A DNA stretch of 28,514 bases from a virus. Of the stretch, positions 24,339 to 28,514 are shown in pieces. Every line of letters begins with the position of its first letter. The stretch's first letter is position 1. Below the pieces are notes generated by a model. The model searched no databases, was not told the DNA's origin, and saw only the letters and a program-made list of their open reading frames with translations. The stretch covers positions 1 to 28,514 of IMG/VR virus record IMGVR_UViG_3300017714_000112; one strand, given 5' to 3'. The position numbers and the translations under genes are program-made.

Positions 24339-26347
24339 TGGCAACATCACTAGAACTTCAATTTATAGATGAGTCGTATCAAAAGCTAGTCCAAATAAGT
24401 GGATCTTATATAGCAGATGGTACTGGCTCTCAAATTAATAATTTAATCTTAACAGCATCTTATGCAAATAATGCTAGATCAGCAAGCTATTCTAATAATA
24501 GTACATCAGCATCCTATGCTGTATCATCTAGCCATAGTGCTAACTCTGATAATGCTATTTCGTCATCGTATGCGGTAAGTGCTAGTCATGCAGTGAATTC
24601 TGATATTGCCATTTCAGCCTCACATGCAGTAAATAGTGATAATGCCGTTTCTGCTAGTTATTCTCAGAATGCAGGAGCAGCAGTAAGCGCATCACATGCC
24701 TTAAATGCCGATAACTCTATATCTAGTTCACATGCAATCTCTGCATCTTTTGCAGTTACAGCATCACATTTAATAGGAACAGTAACTTCTGCTTCTTACG
24801 CAGTAAGTGCTTCACATGCTAACTATGCTAATAGTGCTGGAACAGCTAATTTTGTAACTGGATCTAATGTATTTGGACCTTTAGGTTCTAATAGTATTTT
24901 ATCAGCATCTTTTGCTATATCATCTAGTTATTCAGAAAGAACAGGTACAGCTGGCGATGCAGAAGACTTAATTGTAGGAATAAAAAATACTTCAGGACAT
25001 ACTATTATAAAAGGTACACCTGTACATGCAGTAGGAGTAACAGGAGAGAATATAGATATTATAACTGCTTCTAACTTTAACGGAGATATGCCAGCATTAG
25101 GTGTAGCTCAAGCAGATATAAATGCATCAGCAGCAGGTAGAGCAGTAGTAAGTGGTAGATTGATAGGATTTAACACTAATGGATTTATAGCAGGAGATAA
25201 TGTATATGTAGGATTAGATGGAGCTTTAACACAAACTAAACCAACTGGTTCAGCACTTATACAAAATATTGGTATTATTGGTAAAGTAGATAGTACTGAT
25301 GGAGAAATGGTAGTATTAGGAGCAGGTAGAACAAATGACGTACCTAATATAGCTGAAAATTACTTATGGTTAGGAAATAGCGATGGTGTAGCTACAGCAG
25401 TAATTAGTTCATCTATAAAAGTAGATGACGCTATATCATCTTCATATGCTGTATCATCTTCATATGCTACTTTAGCTGATAACTTAACATCAGGTAATAA
25501 AAGCCATGCTGGTTCAATAAATCAAACAGTAGCAGCACCGGTTGCTAACACTCAAACAAACTTTGTAACAACTACAGGAGTTACTTTTAACGGTAACAGT
25601 TATCCTATATCTGAATTTGCTTATGTTAACTTTCCATCATTTGGAGATCAATTTACTAATGCTTATGGTATATCACAATACGATGGGTTTGGATACACAG
25701 GAGGTGCAGAATTATTAATTGCACCACAAAGAGTACAATTTAACCTAACACCAAAAGGAGCAGCAGCACCTGGAGTATATAATTTATCCGGTGTAATGGC
25801 TATGCAGTCTAGTTCTTTAGGAAATGGTAGTCAGGTATTATGTTACGGTACAGAAGTACAGTTAGGTGCATTTAGAGGGGTAACAATTAGCTTAGGTAAC
25901 AGATCAGGAATAGCAACTAACCAAACAGAGAACTTAAATATAAATGCTGTAACGTCTTCTATGACTACAGATTATAATTATAATACAGCTCAGATAGGTC
26001 ACTTTACTACTGGTGGTTCAAGAGGAAATGTAGCTGCTATTACAAATGCAGGATCAGGTAATAATTCATTCTTAAGTCTAAACCAAGGTAACTTCTATAC
26101 TTTAGATCTAACTACATCAGATACTATACTAGCATTAAACACATTTGATGTTGTAGCCTCATACGGACAAACGTTTTCTATCTTAGTTGATAATAGTACT
26201 ACTACTAATGCATTAACCTTTGATAGTAACTTTAAGTTTGCGGGAGGTACAGCTCCAACAATAACTCAAAATGGTACAGATATACTAACAGGTATAGTAT
26301 ATGGAAATAATAACGTATACATAACAGCAGTACAAAATTTATCATAA
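24338..26347 (+). CDS. repeat-rich tail fibre protein
   Basis: The 669-residue product starts with a short head (LELQFIDESYQKLVQISGSYI). From residues about 39 to 205 it has many degenerate Ser/Ala/His-rich repeats such as SASYAVSASHAVNSD. A second short patch lies around residue 365 (ISSSYAVSSSYATLAD). The remaining two thirds are beta-rich, with segments such as GHTIIKGTPVHAVGV and a C-terminal SILVDNSTTTNALTFDSNFKF head. Such repeats form slender triple-stranded shafts in phage fibres. It follows the adaptor by a TAATG overlap. The protein likely contacts the cell surface or forms a whisker. The fibre call is firm, receptor unknown. Confidence 0.78.
   Translation: MATSLELQFIDESYQKLVQISGSYIADGTGSQINNLILTASYANNARSASYSNNSTSASYAVSSSHSANSDNAISSSYAVSASHAVNSDIAISASHAVNSDNAVSASYSQNAGAAVSASHALNADNSISSSHAISASFAVTASHLIGTVTSASYAVSASHANYANSAGTANFVTGSNVFGPLGSNSILSASFAISSSYSERTGTAGDAEDLIVGIKNTSGHTIIKGTPVHAVGVTGENIDIITASNFNGDMPALGVAQADINASAAGRAVVSGRLIGFNTNGFIAGDNVYVGLDGALTQTKPTGSALIQNIGIIGKVDSTDGEMVVLGAGRTNDVPNIAENYLWLGNSDGVATAVISSSIKVDDAISSSYAVSSSYATLADNLTSGNKSHAGSINQTVAAPVANTQTNFVTTTGVTFNGNSYPISEFAYVNFPSFGDQFTNAYGISQYDGFGYTGGAELLIAPQRVQFNLTPKGAAAPGVYNLSGVMAMQSSSLGNGSQVLCYGTEVQLGAFRGVTISLGNRSGIATNQTENLNINAVTSSMTTDYNYNTAQIGHFTTGGSRGNVAAITNAGSGNNSFLSLNQGNFYTLDLTTSDTILALNTFDVVASYGQTFSILVDNSTTTNALTFDSNFKFAGGTAPTITQNGTDILTGIVYGNNNVYITAVQNLS
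24450..24945 (+). repeat. SASYA/SASHA fibre-shaft repeat region
   Basis: Degenerate repeats of the S-[AS]-S-[YHF]-A type occur about a dozen times, spaced mostly 8-11 codons apart. The DNA is diverged between copies, so this is an old protein repeat and not recent slippage. Confidence 0.75.
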
Positions 26348-26348
26348 T

Positions 26349-26480
26349 ATGAACGAACAAAGAATAGAAGCATTAAGAGCTGAGATTAGAGCTGAAAAAG
26401 ATAACGGTAGTACTAAAGAAGATTTAATTAATCTAACTATTCTACCTAATAATTTAATCCAAGAAATATACTCAGAATAA
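26349..26480 (+). CDS. 43-residue hypothetical protein
   Basis: An ATG one base after the fibre stop opens a short frame that ends with TAA at 26478-26480, immediately before the next ATG at 26481. The product starts MNEQRIEALRAEIRAEKDNG and is charged and helical in its first half. The exact abutment with both neighbours strongly suggests it is translated in the fibre operon. It might be a small chaperone or adaptor for one of the fibre proteins, but that is only a guess from position. Confidence 0.6.
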   Translation: MNEQRIEALRAEIRAEKDNGSTKEDLINLTILPNNLIQEIYSE

Positions 26481-27335
26481 ATGAGTTTAATTAATATTCC
26501 TTTTGGGTTTATGGGGTCTACTGGAGCAGGAGATCGTTTACTTGACCTTTATGGTTCTGAAGTAGGATTTGCTTTGTCTACTAGAAAACTTAGCTCTACT
26601 TATACTGGTAACTGTATGGAAGTAACTAGAGATTCTGATAGTACTACACTAGATATAGGATTTGCAGGTGATTCTGTTAATACAACAGCAATAACTAATT
26701 TTTGTACCGGTACAGTAGGTAGAGTTACTAAATGGTACGATCAAACAGGAGGAGGTAATTACTTTGCAGATGATAATGGACCTGTGATATATTCTGGAAG
26801 TATTAAAACCTCTAGAGGATTACCAGCTTGTGATTTTGATGGCGGTTTATTGTCGGAAGGACTACATTACCAAGGAGGAGGAGCTGGACAAGGATATGAA
26901 TTTACAGGATCTTATAGTTACTTTATAGTATCTACAGGAGCAAAAACTTCAAACTCTTATATGTTTGGTAGTTCAGTAGCAGCATCTAAACCTGCTATTA
27001 TATGTAAATATACAGGTGCAAACAGTACAGAGTGGTATAATACTCAAAGACAGTTAATTGATTCAAATCAAAATAATGCTGACGTACAACAAATATCAAT
27101 AGTACACGATAGTACTAACACAACAACATGTCATTATTCTGGTAGTCAGGTATTTTCAGTAGGAGGAGACACTCTACCTGCTATCCCTGCAGATGTAGAA
27201 GCTATAGGAGGAGATAGTCCAACAGGTAATGTCTATGGAGGTAAAATGTCAGAATTTATATTTTACAATAATGAAAAGACTAGTGATCAATCTGCAATAG
27301 CTACTAACCAGAACGACTATTATCAAATGTATTAG
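26481..27335 (+). CDS. fibre-tip protein with arabinofuranosidase-B/LamG-like fold
   Basis: The 284-residue product has the series GFALSTRKLSSTYTGNCMEVTRDSD, then LDIGF, then VTKWYDQTGGGNYF, then GLPACDFDG. This is the core of the alpha-L-arabinofuranosidase B catalytic-like (concanavalin-A-like) domain often found in phage fibres and Bacteroidota surface proteins. FTGSYSYFIVSTG and MSEFIFYNNEKTSDQ continue the jelly-roll sheet. It may bind or trim host polysaccharide; catalytic residues cannot be confirmed by eye, so a pure lectin role is equally possible. It ends the fibre operon, before a strong terminator. Confidence 0.72.
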   Translation: MSLINIPFGFMGSTGAGDRLLDLYGSEVGFALSTRKLSSTYTGNCMEVTRDSDSTTLDIGFAGDSVNTTAITNFCTGTVGRVTKWYDQTGGGNYFADDNGPVIYSGSIKTSRGLPACDFDGGLLSEGLHYQGGGAGQGYEFTGSYSYFIVSTGAKTSNSYMFGSSVAASKPAIICKYTGANSTEWYNTQRQLIDSNQNNADVQQISIVHDSTNTTTCHYSGSQVFSVGGDTLPAIPADVEAIGGDSPTGNVYGGKMSEFIFYNNEKTSDQSAIATNQNDYYQMY

Positions 27336-27383
27336 GTGGATCTGCCATGATTGATTGAGTACCTTTCCCAAGATTACCACCTG

Positions 27384-27408
27384 CCCCTCCACCCGAGGGG
27401 TTTTTTTT
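27384..27408 (+). terminator. rho-independent terminator ending the structural operon
   Basis: CCCCTC (27384-27389), loop CACCC and GAGGGG (27395-27400) form a 6-bp GC-rich stem followed directly by eight T's (27401-27408). It lies about 50 bases after the fibre-tip stop. A wider AGGTGG/CCACCT inverted repeat (27334 and 27376 area) flanks it upstream. Confidence 0.92.
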
Positions 27409-27417
27409 AGGAAAAAG

Positions 27418-27448
27418 TTGCCTAATTATAATAAAGTAGCTATATTGT
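27418..27448 (+). promoter_or_regulatory. candidate Bacteroidota-type promoter
   Basis: TTG at 27418-27420, then 20 bases, then TATATTGT at 27441-27448 resembles the flavobacterial -33 TTG and -7 TAnnTTTG elements with suitable spacing. It lies just after the terminator and before the sigma-like gene. If real, the transcript would start very near the ATG at 27453. Confidence 0.4.
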
Positions 27449-27452
27449 GTAT

Positions 27453-28010
27453 ATGAAGTTAAGTGAAGAGGATAAGATTGTTAGAAAAGAGTTAGATAAG
27501 ATATATCCTCAATTGTTAATCAATTGCGAAAAGGTATGCGGAGCAGCCTTTAATAAGCATGGTATGGATTTACTAGCAGTAGGTATAGAACAATATCTAA
27601 AGAAACCCATAGAGTATCAGCTGAAAGTTATAAATGACGGTAAACTAGAACATTTTATTACTTATATAATGAACTTCCAGTTAAAACATGCTACTACTCA
27701 TTTCTATCATCACTATAGAAAGCATCATGAGAAACAAAGAGAGTTATTTCCTAACTACGATTATGGTACTAACTTTCAGATAGATGGATGGGAAGAGAAT
27801 CATAAAGGAGATGATGATGCTATGTTATGTGTGAAACATCATATGAGTAAATTAGATCCTTATAAAAAAATGCTAGTAGATGAATATGTGATAAATGGTT
27901 TAAAGTTTAATCATATATCTAAAAAGTATAACATTGGGTATCATAATTTAAAAAAAGATTTAAATAAGGTACTAAAAGAAATTAAATCATTATGCAATTA
28001 TTTGAGATAA
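27453..28010 (+). CDS. putative phage RNA polymerase sigma factor
   Basis: I choose the ATG at 27453 (185 residues); an in-frame GTG two codons upstream overlaps the likely promoter. A region 2-like helix pair is suggested by LEHFITYIMNFQLKHATTHFYHHYRKHH. A C-terminal region 4-like helix-turn-helix is suggested by LDPYKKMLVDEYVINGLKFNHISKKYNIGYHNLKKDLNKV. Small sigma-like proteins of this kind direct host polymerase to phage late promoters; T4 gp55 has a similar size, though I see no clear identity to it. The gene opens a new transcription unit after a terminator. It could regulate the structural genes in this window. The call is from pattern only. Confidence 0.6.
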   Translation: MKLSEEDKIVRKELDKIYPQLLINCEKVCGAAFNKHGMDLLAVGIEQYLKKPIEYQLKVINDGKLEHFITYIMNFQLKHATTHFYHHYRKHHEKQRELFPNYDYGTNFQIDGWEENHKGDDDAMLCVKHHMSKLDPYKKMLVDEYVINGLKFNHISKKYNIGYHNLKKDLNKVLKEIKSLCNYLR

Positions 28011-28192
28011 GTTTAATAATTAACTTCGGATTGATAATTCTGTGTCTATCCTTAGTTTATCCTAAAGCCTTAGTATGGTATAGGAAAAGACAGAAACGTA
28101 GAGAGAACCTTTCTAAACTGGAGAGAGCCAACTTAATCAAGACGATTAGAGTAGAAGTTAGAAGGTATCTAGAAGAACTACAAGAAAAATGA
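27992..28192 (+). CDS. small membrane-anchored protein
   Basis: The 66-residue product has one N-terminal membrane segment (about residues 5-23, ISLIINFGLIILCLSLVY). A basic cytoplasmic-type stretch (YRKRQKRREN) and a charged helix follow. The ATG lies 19 bases inside the end of the sigma-like gene. Its stop overlaps the next ATG (ATGA), so three genes are co-translated. The topology resembles small phage spanin- or holin-associated proteins, but no lysis enzyme is visible nearby, so function stays open. Confidence 0.6.
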   Translation: MQLFEISLIINFGLIILCLSLVYPKALVWYRKRQKRRENLSKLERANLIKTIRVEVRRYLEELQEK

Positions 28193-28479
28193 TAGAAACA
28201 TTATATATATTATTAGCGTATGCAATTATAGGTAATATGATTGCGTATGACTTTACACCCCTGCAGCCGGCTAAAGACAAATTCATTGAATTCTTTAATC
28301 GTCGCTCGACGAGTTTACTCTTCTCCTTATTCGATGGAGTCTTAAACTGCTCGAAATGTGCAAGTTTCTGGATTACCCTGATAGGTCGGGGATCCATATT
28401 GGATGCAGCAGTAGCCGGTATGTTAGGGTATTTAGTAAATTATATGTACGATAGAATAAAGTTATGGTATGAGAGCTGA
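28189..28479 (+). CDS. small membrane protein with CxxCxxFW motif
   Basis: The 96-residue product begins with a hydrophobic helix (LYILLAYAIIGNMIAY). A polar middle follows, then the motif NCSKCASFWITLIGRG and a second hydrophobic helix (AVAGMLGYLVNYMYD). A Cys-x-x-Cys-x-x-Phe-Trp motif near a membrane helix recalls DUF1360-type small membrane proteins, sometimes found in phages and in sporulating bacteria. The start overlaps the preceding stop. Function unknown. Confidence 0.62.
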   Translation: MIETLYILLAYAIIGNMIAYDFTPLQPAKDKFIEFFNRRSTSLLFSLFDGVLNCSKCASFWITLIGRGSILDAAVAGMLGYLVNYMYDRIKLWYES

Positions 28480-28514
28480 TTATAAGGAATGGCTATTGAA
28501 TGAGTTTGCTACTA
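28469..28514 (+). CDS. start of next gene (3' truncated by window end)
   Basis: An ATG at 28469, overlapping the end of the previous gene by 11 bases, opens a frame (MRADYKEWLLNEFAT) that runs off the window. Overlapping starts are the rule in this region, which supports it. Too little is visible to name it. Confidence 0.45.
   Translation, partial: MRADYKEWLLNEFAT

Noticed and set aside
24450-24945. Repeat region considered as a CRISPR-like or satellite array.
   Set aside because: The repeats are in-frame protein repeats with diverged DNA and no spacer/repeat regularity.

Overview
The window is AT-rich, densely packed late-gene DNA from a tailed, double-stranded DNA bacteriophage (Caudoviricetes). 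The host is probably a Bacteroidota bacterium, likely a flavobacterium. This rests on three observations: essentially no gene has a Shine-Dalgarno sequence (starts are mostly TAATG or ATGA couplings, or follow A/T-rich leaders); the structural proteins have the style familiar from Bacteroidota phages; and one candidate promoter (27418-27448) resembles the flavobacterial TTG / TAnnTTTG type. The host assignment is inference. No integrase, lysogeny gene, tRNA, rRNA or CRISPR array was recognised.

Layout. 1-537: 3' part of a class I SAM-dependent methyltransferase. 590-1834: large terminase. 1859-2709: tail assembly chaperone, apparently made in two forms by a -1 ribosomal frameshift. 2706-12512: tail genes, namely a tail-terminator-like domain fused to a surface module, an HK97-gp10-like completion protein, a tail-tip component, an 1874-residue tail hub/fibre protein, a third display protein and a 37-residue ORF. 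12534-14129: tape measure. 14145-15368: XkdF-type maturation protease. 15507-19533: an opposite-strand cassette of four glycosyltransferase-like genes preceded by a GIY-YIG endonuclease. 19776-24338: scaffold, major capsid protein, probable tail tube protein, small virion protein, portal and head-tail adaptor. 24338-27335: repeat-rich tail fibre, a 43-residue ORF and an arabinofuranosidase-B/LamG-like fibre protein. A strong terminator follows, then a sigma-like factor (27453-28010), two small membrane proteins and the start of another gene.

How it fits together. The terminase, portal, protease, scaffold and capsid protein build and fill the head. The chaperone, terminator, tape measure, tube and hub build the tail. 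Three consecutive tail genes carry long Thr/Pro-rich, mucin-like linkers; the largest also has about ten Cys-bounded beta modules. The same late region holds a four-glycosyltransferase operon, including a homologue of the polypeptide GlcNAc-transferase family (GT60/PF11397). The most interesting hypothesis is that the phage glycosylates its own Thr/Pro-rich tail proteins. The alternative is that the cassette alters host surface glycans. The sequence alone cannot separate these.
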